Assembly (NCBI GenBank): GCA_003344405.1
Contig: NOWV01000256.1
Coordinates: forward strand, 1-64,000
Length of the DNA stretch: 64,000 nucleotides
Source: Trichoplax sp. H2
Taxonomy: Eukaryota; Placozoa; Uniplacotomia; Trichoplacea
Reading direction: 5' to 3'
Shown here: piece after piece, positions 24,845-38,090 of the stretch
Layout of the letters: each line of letters opens with the position of its first letter
Numbering within the stretch: position 1 is the first letter of the stretch
The notes under the pieces: model-generated
Databases searched by the model: none
Told to the model about the DNA's origin: nothing
What the model saw: only the letters and a program-made list of their open reading frames with translations
Made by a program: the position numbers and the translations under genes

Positions 24845-25903
24845 CTAGTTATCTCGAATAACTTTCTCTTTATTCACGGTATAAGATATACGTCTAGATA
24901 TAAGTGATTGAAATAGGCTAGACCTAGTATTACGGGATGCTGTGGGCCTCTGATTACCCTCGTAAGATAATGGTTCTATTCGTGTTTTTCTAGTAAGAAT
25001 TCTTACCAAAGACTTAAATTTTCGACGTAAAATACTATTGGTCAGTAGATAAATGATTGGATTCAAAGCTACATTGCAGCATGATAGATCCAAAACTACA
25101 TCAGACAGTACATTATGAACTATAAATGAAGTTTTAGTAGCATAATATTGAACAAGACCAATAAATGTAATAACTGACATTGGAATCCAACAGATCATGT
25201 TGGTTCCTACAAGCAATAATACCGTCCGAACGGATGTTCTAATACCAGTTTGATTAGCTAAATCGCGATTACTTTTATTATAAGCAATAGAAAATAGGAT
25301 AATGTAGCAAATCATAATGATCAACGCAGTCAGAGTTATGAATGTGGTGAATAGAGTAATGATAATAACGTTACTCTTATCGACAATTAATGATATCCAG
25401 CATGTCGATGCGTACAAACGAGTATAGTTACCAAAGCCGTGATCTTCTAATCCTGTTAGTGGTAATACTGAAAGCACGATAGGCGTAACAATCAATGATA
25501 ATATTAGAAAAATATATTTTCCGCGAGTTGAACGTCGAATATAATCATACGGAGCTAGGACAGCATGGCAGCGATCAATACTAACACAAGCAGTTAAGGC
25601 TACTGAATAAGCATTAACCGTTGTAACAAAAGTGGCCTGAGTTAAGCATAACAGGCGATTACAGATTAGAAGGGTAGCTATTTGTAACGGAAATCCAATC
25701 GTGGCACATATAAAATCGTTGATCGTTAAAGCAATCAAAAAGGCGTTGTTTAGAGTTCGTAATGATGGTGACTGATAAATTGTAATTAAATTAAATAAAT
25801 TACCAATTATGCCGACGATACTTAATAACGAATAAATGACCACTTTAGCGATAGAAACGATAAGATATTCGTCTGTAATCTGAGTCGTGTTGGATTGATG
25901 CAT
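24845..25903 (-). CDS. Intact rhodopsin-like (class A) GPCR, receptor 3
   Basis: Complete single-exon receptor of 352 aa starting at the ATG at 25903. N5 is a glycosylation site in a short outer N-terminus. Landmarks: TM1 GIIGN with N35; TM2 with D63 (TINDF); C86 before TM3; DRC at 110-112; TM4 about 130-150 without Trp; ECL2 GFGNY then C168-W169; TM5 about 178-206 ending in an IAYNKSN-type junction; TM6 CWIP at 238-241; TM7 NPIIY at 281-285; a basic C-tail rich in Arg, Ser and Thr (possible kinase and arrestin sites). Closest in this window to receptors 1 and 2, with which it shares the TM4 change. Likely a functional plasma-membrane receptor; ligand and G protein unknown. Confidence 0.95.
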   Translation of the reverse strand: MHQSNTTQITDEYLIVSIAKVVIYSLLSIVGIIGNLFNLITIYQSPSLRTLNNAFLIALTINDFICATIGFPLQIATLLICNRLLCLTQATFVTTVNAYSVALTACVSIDRCHAVLAPYDYIRRSTRGKYIFLILSLIVTPIVLSVLPLTGLEDHGFGNYTRLYASTCWISLIVDKSNVIIITLFTTFITLTALIIMICYIILFSIAYNKSNRDLANQTGIRTSVRTVLLLVGTNMICWIPMSVITFIGLVQYYATKTSFIVHNVLSDVVLDLSCCNVALNPIIYLLTNSILRRKFKSLVRILTRKTRIEPLSYEGNQRPTASRNTRSSLFQSLISRRISYTVNKEKVIRDN

Positions 25904-28900
25904 TGTAAATAAGGATAATTCTTACTATCTGTAATTTTGAAAAGAATTTAAGATTGATACTTTAGGAATATTAGATAAATAATTTGCTTTATTTTCAGTA
26001 CTAGCTAAAAATTTTATTTATTCAAATACGTAAATGAATCCAATTATCGCCAAGCCAATTAGTGTATGAAAAAATAGTGACGTGATAACAAAAGATAGAT
26101 GCCAATTCTTATGCAGCAAAGTGATTATAGAAAGGCCAAAATTTCATGAAATCGAGAAAAGATCGATGAGCAACAGCTCGAAGATTTGCTATTTCCAAAT
26201 TATTTTCAAGGTCCTTAAACTTCTCTTACTGCGACAGCTTATGAAATTGTTAGCAGTTGCTCTAAGAATACAACCTGTGTCTAGCTGCTATTTTCCAGAC
26301 AATTTATGGGCAATGATCCGCAAATTCTCCAAATTTCTCCGATATATCTTTTTTTGTCTCATTACTTCGTTAATTTTTTAGTCCATTAATCCTATTATAT
26401 ATACCGAATAAGTGGGAGGAGAACACAGCACGTGATATAAAGTAAGGCTATTATTAATTTATATCGTATTGAGAGATATTGCCATATGCGAGCATTAATA
26501 CTAATTGGGACAATTTTATCAATACATTGCTGCTATTGTGAAGTTCGCTAGAACTTAATTGAACAGACCAATCTGTAAACTGCTGACAGACAAGCCCAGC
26601 TACCTATTAAGCTTCTATTATTTATTACATTAAATTATACTTAAAATTTTTAGATTATACTTGACGGCCAACGTACATAAAAAGCTACTTTACTAATGAT
26701 CCTCGTGTCGTTTTAAATAAAATGGTTGTCATTATGACGATGACTAGCCAATCTTAAATTGTTAGTATCATATTAGTTGTAAATACGACTTATTGTGACA
26801 GTTTCATTTTGTTCTGTAAGTCTTTCTACTGACAGAATTTAATGCATGTTTATATTAAGGTAAATTATAACATAGCCTCTTAATATGCAATATGATCCTA
26901 GTAATTCTGACTACCTAGAGTTGAATACCGAGTGTACTTGGAAAATAAATATGTCGCAGAAATACTGTATGGCTGATTAATAGTCTTCTTACAATCAAAG
27001 CCCATATCTCAGTTTCATCTGTTTATTATAGTAACTTTTAATTATACCTAAACTCTGATAGTATATTCAATTAAAATTTTATTAGCTAGGTCATGATTGC
27101 TATTCTCGACTTGCTAGAAATGCGATCATATGAAAGTTATTTAAATATTTCCGTATGTATTAAAAGGAAAACTTATAGAAGCGACGTGCCATAGGATCGC
27201 TACGTGCGTTTAAAGAGATATAATTATATAAATTCTTGTACAGTTATGCTCTAGATAAAGTATAGTTGATGCTAAAAACTAATTCTCTGAGCGGTATATA
27301 AAAAATTATGCTACTCGTAAGAATTTTTTGTTAGGATTGTATCAAGTAAAATGTAAGCAATACTTTTGATGCAATGTACTTATTTATGTATATTCTTGTT
27401 TTTTTATTGATTGAAGTAATTATCGAATCTAAGAATTAGAGACTTTATTTTTCATTCGAAATTTTCGAAATTTTGTTAGTTAAGCCTAGTGTTACAATAC
27501 GTCAAGATAATTGAATACACTTATAAAGCTAAAATAGGAGAAACTAGAGATTTTTTCGTATTATTTTCATGCAAGGCGGCCTTGTTTAGTTTTTCATTAA
27601 TGTATTACATTATATCTAGAAAAATCAGTCAAGCTCACTTTCCTTGAAGTTGGCCGTCAATTTTGATTTAAGATAGTATTAGTAATTACAAGATAAACAT
27701 ATCTGTTTGCAACTCTCTTAAATAAGATCTCAACGCTTCAGAAATCCTCTGAGTAATATCTATTTTGTTTATAAATTAACTGTTGAAGTCGTAATTTTAC
27801 ATGCAGTATTGAAATGGAGCATCATAGAATTTCAATTTTTTAATTATGATCTTCCGGTTTCTGCAAATCATTTAAAGATTGAATATTTTGACTTTAAAAT
27901 TTGTTGAACAATTAATATAATAAAATTAATTAATAATAAAGCTGGCAATTTCATAAATGTAATTACTAAATAATCGAATCATATAAGTATGCTGAATTCT
28001 TTAGTATATGTTCATCTCCTGTCTTTGAAATATCCATCATTATGAATATACTACTCTATATTGCGATAAACAACAATGAATATTAAGTCTTTTCTAATAT
28101 CAATAATTATAATTATTTATAGTAATTAAAATCAGTGAATTTTTTATGCAATGTTTTGACTCTTTCATTTCATAATAATAACCCTAGTATAATAAAGCAA
28201 TAACTGCTTAGAAGTAGATTTGATAGACACTCGTATATCATATCCCAAAATTCACGGAACTCACTCATTTATTTCATAAATTAGTTTTGTTCTACCCTAT
28301 TTAATAAATTATTTAGATTACATTACGCATTCAACTTTATGGTTGTCAACTTGCTGATGGACACAACTATTATGAAATGATTGATACCATACATAAAAGT
28401 AACTTAATTTAGTTCTATACATCTTTCATACATATAATACGCGTGTATCCTTTTAATAAAATTATATATTATTAATACTAAAATCATCGACATGCAATTT
28501 ATCTGTCATTTAGTTCTTAGTAACGATCACAACTGACTTAAAAAATACTAAAATATTCTACTATTGATTTGAACTTAGATAGCATATGCGTACATAAATT
28601 ACGAAACTCGCTAGAAATACGAACCATCGTTTAATTACAATTTTATCCTATTCATAGCCAGTTGTTTTATTTTATGGTAGGGTGGCCTTCATTTTGATTA
28701 AAAAAATTTTTAATTAAATTTCAAATATGCAATAAATATACTTAATTAAAAAGACTAGTGAAGCGGCTGCAGTTTTCATTTCTATAGATCCGTATCTAAA
28801 TTTATGAAAAATTTATGGAGTTCAAACAAGCTGAAGTTTCTTTCACTTTTTACTACAAGCACTAGCTCAATGGTTGCCCAGCTCTCTAAATTTCAGACTT

Positions 28901-31450
28901 GCAGACGAATAGTACAGAAACGATTAATAATTTTATTAAAGAATAGAAAACTGAAAATTATTTCTTCCCTATTGCTTTAAGACTGAATTGACATTCATAA
29001 GTGAATCAAATTATACTATTTACTAGTAAAACGTTCAGTGAAGACCGGAATATATGACGGTGGTCGTGAAGCTATATTATGATTATGATAATAAATCGTA
29101 CATTTGCTAATTCTTAGCAGCATCGTCTATGATAATCTTTATTTTAACTTAATCTTTTTTCTACGCACTGCACTTCAATTACTGAAAAAAGCCTTCAAGA
29201 TCATTTAAGTAAATTTTAGCCATGTAACTTTCTTCGCTATATAGAAACTTCAAGAAAATTCTATCCGTAAATTTTAACATATTTTATTATCTTAGTCATA
29301 ATAATTGCGGGTCAGGTATTTATGCTATATACTAGTTGATTATATCAATACCATTTAGTTTTCACATTTCAATCTATAGGAGATCTGTAATTATTATAGC
29401 TCTCTAAAGATAGAAGATCATCTGCATTTAAGTCTTATTGAAAAGTAGAAGTTAAGAAGATGACTTTAAAAGAGCCTGTAGCTTAATTTTCACGGTCTAA
29501 GCTATGATTTCTCTAAGCAATTAAAAATATAGGACCTATGATACAATATCATACTATGATAATATTTTAACTTTTTTTCATCGCGATATATGAAAAATAG
29601 TTTCTAATTTTGAATAAATATTGAGTATATATATACACACATATACAGTGTATATTTATTAACTGAAATTTCAAACCTTTCAATGCTTACACTATGATTG
29701 CTTATTACAAACTTAGGGGCTAAAGAAATGTGCTAACTTAGGCAATCTTCTCAAAAATATTTATTACGGCGGGTGGAACCGAATGGTTAAATCTAGGCAA
29801 TAAGTTTGTAAAATTGTGCATGTTATCTTTATTTCTATAAGATGCTAAGTTGATGCTGAGAAGCAATAACATAATAGATTATTTCGCAAAGCAAGAACTT
29901 AATGTTTTAGTCTTATTTGGCCAGAATGACTTCTCGCATTTTCTTTTTATCTATATGATAAAATATAAGAGTATTTACAAATGACATATTCGTTTGACCA
30001 TTTACAGTTAGACACGCAACTGTTCATATTACACTCATTAGCAGGTGAGTTTACTGATACCCTAAGTTACTATAACATTGATCAGCGAGCATGAAAATAA
30101 CTGAATCAAGTTGCGGGCAAGGCTTAATATTTATATAGAGATAATGGCCTAAAGTTCTCTTGAATTATTATCCACATTTATTTTCGTCAAAGTCAAAGTC
30201 GCTAGTTGCTCTCTGTGATAGGAAACACAAAGTAAAAATTCTTGAATTTACTACTGACTTGAACGTCTTTTCATCTCACTAAAATATTTTGCGATTAAGA
30301 CCAGAAAATTTAACTTTTATCAATACTTTTGGTCATTGGAATTGTTTCCACGTATCCAGTGCCCATCTTACACGCGAATTTTTCTGGTTTATTTACTATC
30401 CTTTACTAGGTGGGATATGGTTCTTCAATCACAATATTTCAATCATAGCTTTTCTTTAAGTAAGTAATTTTAACCTACGATTTATACTTTAACTTACTAT
30501 GCACAAGTATATAGTCGAGTTCAACTATCATGAAATGGGATTTATCTATTTAATCGTACTTTGTAAAATTGAAAATTGTTATCAAATATGAAGAAGACGA
30601 CTTTGAATGATAATTAATTACGATATGGTATTAATTATCTTATCTCGCATTTAAATTTTAGACTTCACAATATAGTGGTCCGATATAACAGTTTGTATCA
30701 TGCCGTTACTAATTTAAATCATTACGATAAAATTTTAAACGATATTATTTCTATTAGTGATTCACTATTTTTAGACTAAATTGCGGAAACTCTTTTATGA
30801 CATCTTCATTAACTTCCATTTCGTTTTTTGTAGGCAATTTATGCTAACATTTACAGTCATAAGTTCAATTAAGGGATCCATACAAGTATACAGAATGAGG
30901 TATAATCTAAGAAGTAATAATTTCAATCTATTGAAGTCAATGTTATATAATCAATTTTAGCATCATTGATTACCTAATGGTCGTTCGACAAACATGCAGA
31001 ATTTCATTCTTAAATATATTAACCAAACACCCAAAGACATCTAAAGTCATTTCTTTGCCTTTTATCATCAGCTAAAGTATTGGTCCAATAGATATTTATT
31101 GCATATATATTAAAAAATTATTATAAATTCTTGTAAACGTTTATTTTTAATATTTTCGGCATAACTTTAAAAGAAAATTGTTAAATAATTGATTACTTTT
31201 AACTAAAATAATTAGATTGTCACAAACTTAACTTATGAACTACTACCTTAAACTAATAGATTACTTATTCCTATCTCCACTACATCTGGAGGTCTACTGT
31301 ACGGTAGTCCTTAACTACTTCTATTGCTATCAGCTACGTAATGAAATCAACTTAATTAACATGTCCGGTTCTTTAGTACGTGACATAGATCAAGATACAT
31401 ACAATGATTAGTGAAATATTTTGATATAATAATAGGTATGTATATATTTG
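25904..31450. other. Receptor 3 upstream region and 5-kb gene-free stretch
   Basis: The first few hundred bases should contain the receptor 3 promoter. A 99-codon plus-strand frame at 26082-26381 opens with GTG and resembles nothing I know. From 26.4 to 31.4 kb I see only AT-rich DNA and a short TA/CA simple tract near 29625-29656. Confidence 0.45.
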
Positions 31451-32007
31451 TGTCACTATGATGTAACTTAGTATTGTGATTATAGACTGTTAGCCATGTG
31501 TAGTATAATGTACGGTAGATATTTATCCTAAGAGATATTTGGTAGCTGTAACTATGGACTGTAGTGGTAGAGACTCTATGCTAGAGTACACATGACTATA
31601 TACAGTAAGGTGTCGAGTTACTAATAACGCTATAGGTAAAATAGAACTGTAAATCATATATTAGGATATGGTTAATTCGTTGTACTTTGACTTGTGTGAA
31701 TAATGTTTACGTAAGTACTGTAGTCGTATCCATATTGGATTAATGATGGTCCGCAGTAGAATAGTCTTACGAAGAATAATTTAACTATGTGTAAAATAAG
31801 GTAAAAGGTTGCCATGCGGATTGTAGCTGCGAATGCTACGGAAAGTATAAAAGCATGCAACTTTAGATTATTCTGTTAGTTCATTGTAGAAGTCTTTAGT
31901 AGTAGTATTCGGTTAAAGTAGAGCTGTGTGTAGTTGATCTTTGTATAAGATTCAATAAAGCCCTTATTTTTCTAAAATTTGGAATTTCGTGATTGGTATA
32001 TATCACA
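31451..32007 (+). mobile_element. Family B solo-LTR-like element, copy B1
   Basis: 557 bp, TGTCACTATG... to ...TATATCACA. Carries TATAAAAG at 31846-31853 and AATAAA at 31954-31959, the order expected for an LTR promoter and poly(A) signal. Abuts the A5 element directly, which starts at its last base. Confidence 0.75.
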
Positions 32008-32601
32008 GTCACAAAACAGCTTTGCAACAACATAACGTAATGTAAGATCAATAAGTCAACTCCTTGAACCACATATCAAGGAACGATATCTGCACTATCA
32101 AAAACACTTTGCTCTACTAGCAGACTACACAAAGACTTAAACGCCTCGTATTTTACGTTAAACACTAAGTTTAAGAAATCCTCTTTATTACACGATATAC
32201 TGCATTTATATATACACTTCTTCAATAGCTCATGAGTCATAGTTAGTACGATTAACTTTGGAATCATTTACTGAATTAGATATTAATTATAGCTACTGCT
32301 CCCTTAATGCAGACAACAGTATTTACGAACATAGACATCTGATGACTAATACAGAATAGTCAGATTTCGATATGTCCTATCACGGAACATTTCCACGATA
32401 ATTTACAATCTACCATAAGTAAGTTACAATCACAACGATTCGAACTGTAAGTAGATGATTTGCATTCCCTATTATAACTATTAATTTTAGTATGTGTATA
32501 AGTGTCACTGTCATAAAAAGTCAGTGCTATATTCAAACACAGTATATCCAAATTATAAGTTAACTAAATAAAGATAGGCTAACAGAATTGTCCTAACATA
32601 G
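32008..32601 (-). mobile_element. Family A element, copy A5
   Basis: Minus-orientation copy beginning GTCACAAAACAGC. Hairpin TCCTTGA (32061-32067) / TCAAGGA (32076-32082). It stops at ...CCTAACATAG, about 35-40 bp short of the expected TGTNACA end, where B2 begins. Includes the family's 63-codon frame (32360-32551). Confidence 0.8.
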
Positions 32602-32995
32602 TGTAATGCAATTTAGTATTGTGATTGCAGACTAATAGCCATGTTTAGTATAATGTACGGTAGCGTAACTTCTACATTTATCCTTAGAGATATATAGTAG
32701 TCATAACTATAGACTGTAGTGGTATAGACTCTATGCTAGAGTACACATGACTATATACAGTAAGGTGTTGAGTTACTAATAAGGCTATAGGTAAAAATAG
32801 AACTGTAAATCATGTATTAGGATATGGTTAATTCATTATACTTTGGCTGTTGTGAATAACGTCTACATAAATACTGTAGTCGTATCCATATCGGATTAAT
32901 GATGGTCCGTAGTAGAATAGTCTTACTAAGAATAATTTGCTATGTGTAAAATAAGGTAAAAGGTTGCCATGCGGATTGTAACTGCGAATGCTATG
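32602..32995 (+). mobile_element. Family B element, truncated copy B2
   Basis: Same orientation as B1, starting just inside the B 5' end (TGTAATGCAATTTAG) and stopping at 32995, immediately before the position of the TATA box. With B1 and A5 it forms a B-A-B cluster. Confidence 0.75.
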
Positions 32996-33461
32996 CTCTC
33001 AGAATGCTTATAAAACACTAAGAGTTTTAAAGTATCGATAATTTCTTTGTATCGTATTCTACTTCTGCAGCCTGTATTATCTAAAATCTATTACAATAAA
33101 ACTGGTCCCATTTTTATCAAGAAAGTTCAATATGCACAAATGAAATAAAATTGAAATTTCAATGATGATCAGCTGTGAACATACTCGTATATGTAGTAAG
33201 TAGTATTTTTAGAATTGCCAACATCAGCTATGTAATATAATTTAATAATCAATTAGCTTTAAGACAAATTTTAGTGCCCGTTAGAATGATAGGTTCATAA
33301 TGGGAAATTTACTAATAAGCATAGAGCTTGACCATAACACTAGTTAAAGCTAAATTTTATACTGATAAAATGCAGATACTAAAAGTATCTTCAACAATAA
33401 AACACTAGTAATCCAGACAATATCTTGATCGGAGCCAAAAAATTAGTCGTAATACTCATCA
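32996..33461. other. Downstream of receptor 4
   Basis: AT-rich, nothing recognised. Confidence 0.4.
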
Positions 33462-34494
33462 TTAGGACGTAGTTATTTCCATCGGTGTTACGCGAGAAGT
33501 TGTTTGGCTCTTATTTAAGAGGAATGAATAATTCAACAGACCGCGTTGAAATCTTGGAAAAATACAGATTAATTGGCAGAATAAGTATACCGATGATGAT
33601 ATTCGCCTCCTTATGATGCCGTTTGTCATGGCATAAATTATTGGATTTATGGCTACATTGCAGTAAGATAATAACAGGATAACAATTTGAAATTTGTGTG
33701 CAATAATAAATTTTCTATTATACTTAACGTAATATGCCAATCCATAGACAGTCATTGTTGCAATTGGCAACCAACATATCATACTAGTGCCGACAATTAA
33801 AAACGTAGTACGAATTGATTTTTGAATTCCGTTGAAGCTCACTAAAGGAGTATTACTTTTACGATATGCAATATAAAATATAATTGTGTAACAGCACACA
33901 ATAATAAGAATTGCACAAGTAATGGAAGCTGCAAATATTCCAATAGCAGCGTAATTTGAGGAATCAACAGATAACGAAATCCAGCAAACATTCTGGTAGG
34001 TATATCTACCCAAGCCATACTTTTCAAAAGGCAGTAGTGGAATAATGGCTAATGGAAGAGGTACGAGCCAAACTGCTGCAATTGATATTGCATAACGCGA
34101 TGCTCGTAAATCTGATAAATAATTATATGGATTATAAACAGCAGAACATCGATCAACACTTACTGCTGTTGCCATTACCAGTGACGCCCCATTGAATAAT
34201 GTTACTAAAAAACCTTGTATCTTACACAGGATAGCATCGCTGCCTTGAAGTAATGCCGAAATAGCACAAGGCATTACAATTAAACCCGTCAGGAAATCTG
34301 TGATAGTAAGTGCTGTTAATAAACAGTTGTTGATCGACCATAAGGCTGGAGAGTTGTAAATAATGACTAAGTTGAAAAAAATTAGCTCCAACAGATATTA
34401 TAGTAATTAAAATTAAAGTAAAAAGCTGTATGTAAAGGTAATGTCCATCCTCTCTCGCGGAATAGGTAGTATTAAATGATGTGGTATTCTCCAT
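33462..34494 (-). pseudogene. Class A GPCR with a single frameshift, receptor 4
   Basis: The ATG at 34494 (MENTTSFNTTYS...) opens a glycosylation-rich N-terminus and the first half of TM1. At 34375-34381 an A7 run (T7 in sense) shifts the frame by one; removing one base from the run would give the family pattern FFNLVIIY. After it the rest is open: LTITDF in TM2, a Cys before TM3, DRC, TM4 with Trp (AVWLVP), ECL2 GLGRY then CWIS, TM5, TM6 CWLP, TM7 NPIIY, and a C-tail ending SRVTPMEITTS at 33462. Nothing else is damaged. It could be a very young pseudogene, a polymorphic allele, or an intact gene with a homopolymer error. Confidence 0.88.
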
Positions 34495-36689
34495 GGAGGA
34501 TTTTTCTTCCAACGCCGCGTATTCTGACAAAAACTAATTTCTTCAATCTAGCCACTTTCGATTTTGTAAAATTTGTTAAGAATTAAGCATACGATTTCAG
34601 TTAGCAAGAACAAATAAATTAAAGCATCATCAAATCAAGTAGCGAAATATAATTAAAATAGGTCTATGAAATCAATAATGTTATTGTAGTTTAATCGAGA
34701 TGAATAGCAATCCAGATTAAAAAATGCACCTTATTGTTGTATTGATAACATTGTCAAGTTAATAAAATAACAAAGGAAATTAAATTTTCCATTTATTTGA
34801 AAAAAATTGTCGCAGAACTCTGAACGACAGTTTTAGCTTTATCAAGTTCAATTTTGCGTAATTGCTGGTTCATTTTATGACTAGTGTCGTTGATTGTTAT
34901 AAGTGATGTAGATCATAAGAGAGGGAGACAATTGAAAAGGCTATTAAAGATTTACTTTATTTACGACAAAATTATTAGGGATAATTCTATTGAAAGGGTT
35001 TTACCGGATATACCTATCAAATGCTTTCGTTACTTAATCCAAATTCAACAGTTAAATTTTAAAAGCTATTTCTTTCGTTGCCAAAGCATCATAACAAATA
35101 TCACGCAGACATGATATTCATGACGATAACAGATTGCTAGTATTTCGAGTCATACTGTAGGTAGATATCAAAGAAATAAACCTGATAGTAGGTTCATAGT
35201 GTTGTAATGTTCTGTACTAGTTTTAACCTCATCTTGTTGCAAATTTCGATTTACAACACATACTAGTAATGCAACAAGGCTATGAACATTCACTAATTTG
35301 GTTCTCTTATCCCTACATCTGAATGTACTATTTATGACACCTGACCTACCATGAATTGAATTATAATACTAATTCATAGATTCTTAGGATTTCTCATGCT
35401 GTTAACGGTAGGTATTTACTACAGCAGAATATTTCTTACTGAATCTTTAGCAACTTTCAAGCATCCAACAATCAGCTGCACTGATAATCGTAGCAAACGT
35501 TTCTTATTCCTAAATTCACGTTGCTATTGCATGAAATTTTTCCTCGTTTATGTTTACTTTATGTCATAAGTGCATGAGTGGAATAATTACTGGAAAAGAC
35601 GCGTGCCACAACGCTTTCTCGTACTATTTATAATTCTTATCGTCATTAAATGTATGATTTTATTCGGTAGTACATGCAATAATATCGAAGGATAAAAACT
35701 ATTTATATGAAATATCAATTATGAAATTCGCCGTCATTGCCATCGGACATATTATGGAGGTATTTATTTTTGGAAAGCTTGATTCTAGATTAAAACTGTC
35801 AGATTATAACCCAGATGTAAATTTTAAGTAATGTCCACTACATTAGATGACTTTTCCAAAGAGAAAATTTAGATGCGACAGAAGAAAACGGATAGCACAA
35901 TAAAATTACGCCGTTTTTCCTGATGATTTCTTTACATTTTACTAATATTGTAGTATATCTTGTAATTTAATTCATTTATTATTCGCACAGATTATTAAAC
36001 TAAGGCCATCAGATTTAAAAAAAGCACTAAAAACTACGCTATATTGACTAAATGAGTTCGATATAAAATGACCCACGATTAGGATATTGATTAGCCTGAT
36101 GTTATTAATATCCATAGTTACTGTTTCACTCTTGTAGCTATCCGTACCATGTTGATAAAATATGATGGTTCAGATTCAAATAATGGACTATGATCTTAGC
36201 TTTACCTTGATTGAATATGCTTAACATATAAAAGCTAAAATTTATGATAAACCCATCACTAGAAATTAGCGGTGCCTTCGAAATTTCTAACATTATGTAC
36301 AGTATCCAATCCCACTAATGCTTCGATATAATGATATATTATAACTTTGTAAGCAATTGATAATACTAAATCAGCTTTTAAAAGGAAGAGAACTTATATA
36401 TTTATCCTGTAGCATATTTGTATGCATCGGTAACGCTTGCCATTTTTTATCTCAAGGCAATATTTAAGATGCGTAGGACGTTATGCGAATACAGATGATG
36501 CTTGAAAAGATTACAAATCAAAAAATCAAAGAATAATTAAAATTTGACATGAAAATGCCGTTAAACATTATAAAAGAGATATACTTACATCCATTATGGA
36601 AATATGAGAATTACTGTGACTTATTGATATCATAGATGAATCTCATTTTATCCTTAAAATGTGGCATTTCTGCAACAAAGAACTATTTT
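34495..36689. other. Upstream of receptor 4, intergenic
   Basis: AT-rich. A 76-codon plus-strand frame at 34884-35114 opens with GTG and shows no recognised domain. No repeats recognised. Confidence 0.4.
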
Positions 36690-37600
36690 ATAAAGTCTCT
36701 TTAGCGACATTATCATGCTCCATCTTAAAATCGTATTATTTATAGAGTAAATAAATGGGTTTGTAGCTACAGTGGCGTATTTGAAGAGAAGACCGACTAA
36801 TTGAGTACGATTAGATAAAGTAAACTTTTATGAAATATAAGATAATACGTTAAATCGCAAATACCAATTACCATCATTAGTAGACGAGATATTATGTTTG
36901 TACCAACAATTGACGATGTAGTGCAAACAAATTTTTGAATACCTTCAAAGTGAACTAAAGGCATGTTTGTTTGCTTTATGATATGTGATATAAAATATAA
37001 TGGAATAGTAGTAAATGATAACCCCGATAGCTATACAGATACCAATCGTAAATATTCCAATATCAACATAATAACATGAATCGACCATTTAAGAAATTCA
37101 GAAAATCCCTTGATAAGTACATTTTCCGAAGCCATATATAAGAATTGGTAATAACGCCAACACGATATAGTAAGTGGTACAGATATTAAATGTGTGCTTA
37201 TAGTGATAATATCATTTCGTGAGCCACGCAATTAAGATAAATAAGAGTTGGAGTTATACACAGCCGAACAACGATCTATGCTAACAGCCCTTGCCATTAC
37301 TTATGAAGTACCGTTGAAATAGATATAAAGAAATCTTAAATTTTACGTAAAACTTCTCCTTGACCGTAGAATGAAATAATAATTGTAATCGGTATTGCAA
37401 TCAAGCCGATTAGGAAATCAGTGCATGCTAGTACTATTAAAAGACAATCATTCAACGACCCTAAGGTTGCAGAACAATAAATTTTTATCAAGCTGAATAG
37501 ATTATCGGCAGTTGATAAATACAAAATAAGATTAGAATTACAAGTTCAATAGCAACATATTTCTTTTCCGACTATTCTGTGATTAGAATTTTCGTTTGAG
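36690..37600 (-). pseudogene. Class A GPCR relic, receptor 5
   Basis: All frames are broken but the order of family blocks is kept. TM1 end and TM2 (SLIKIYCSATLGSLNDCLL, then ACTDFL) at 37336-37515; TM3 end with an in-frame stop just before VMARAVSIDRCSAVYN near 37240-37315; a PLVHFEGIQK-like third loop and TM6 near 36880-36970, where CWLP has become SRLL; TM7 VATNPFIY near 36730-36785. No start ATG is visible. Most like receptors 4, 6 and 7. Nonfunctional. Confidence 0.85.
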
Positions 37601-37717
37601 TTATTGATCTTCGTTAAGTAGGACATAACTGCGAATCACTTTGATTGTCATTAGTATATATTCGATTAAAAGTAATTGATTGGCAATACCGAATCGATAT
37701 TTTGGCCAGGTTTCTGC
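37601..37717. other. Spacer upstream of receptor 5
   Basis: AT-rich, no feature. Confidence 0.35.
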
Positions 37718-38090
37718 ACTTTGGTGACAATTTTACAAACTGTATTAGTCATTAGATGTCTATGTTCGTAAATACCGTTGTCTGCATTAGGGAGCATAGC
37801 TAAGATTAATGTCTTATTCGGTGAATGATTCCAAAGTTAATCGTACTAATTATGACCCATGAACTAATGAGAAAGAGTCTATAAATGCAGTATATCGCGT
37901 AATAAAGTTAATTCTTAAACTAAGTGTTTAACATAAAATACGAGGCGTCGCAGTCTTTGTGTAGTCTGCTAGTAGATCAAAAGTGTTTCTGATAGTGCAG
38001 ATATCGTTCCTTGATACGTGGTTCAAGGAATTAACTTATTGATCGCACATTACGTTATCTTGTTGCAAAGCTGTTTTTTTTTTGACAACT
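37718..38090 (+). mobile_element. Family A element, 3' part, copy A6
   Basis: Only the 3' part of A is present. It begins at the CTGTATTAGTCATTAGATG-like segment and runs through the TATA region and the hairpin TTCCTTGA (38007-38014) / TCAAGGAA (38023-38030) to GCAAAGCTGTTTTTT. The terminal TGTGACA is altered by a T run. Confidence 0.8.

Noticed and set aside
26082-26381. 99-codon plus frame upstream of receptor 3
   Set aside because: GTG start, low-complexity hydrophobic and basic composition, no family resemblance.
31672-31860. 62-codon minus frame in B1
   Set aside because: Antisense within an LTR-like repeat and includes the TATA region; no sign of coding constraint.
34884-35114. 76-codon plus frame
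   Set aside because: GTG start, no recognisable domain, isolated.
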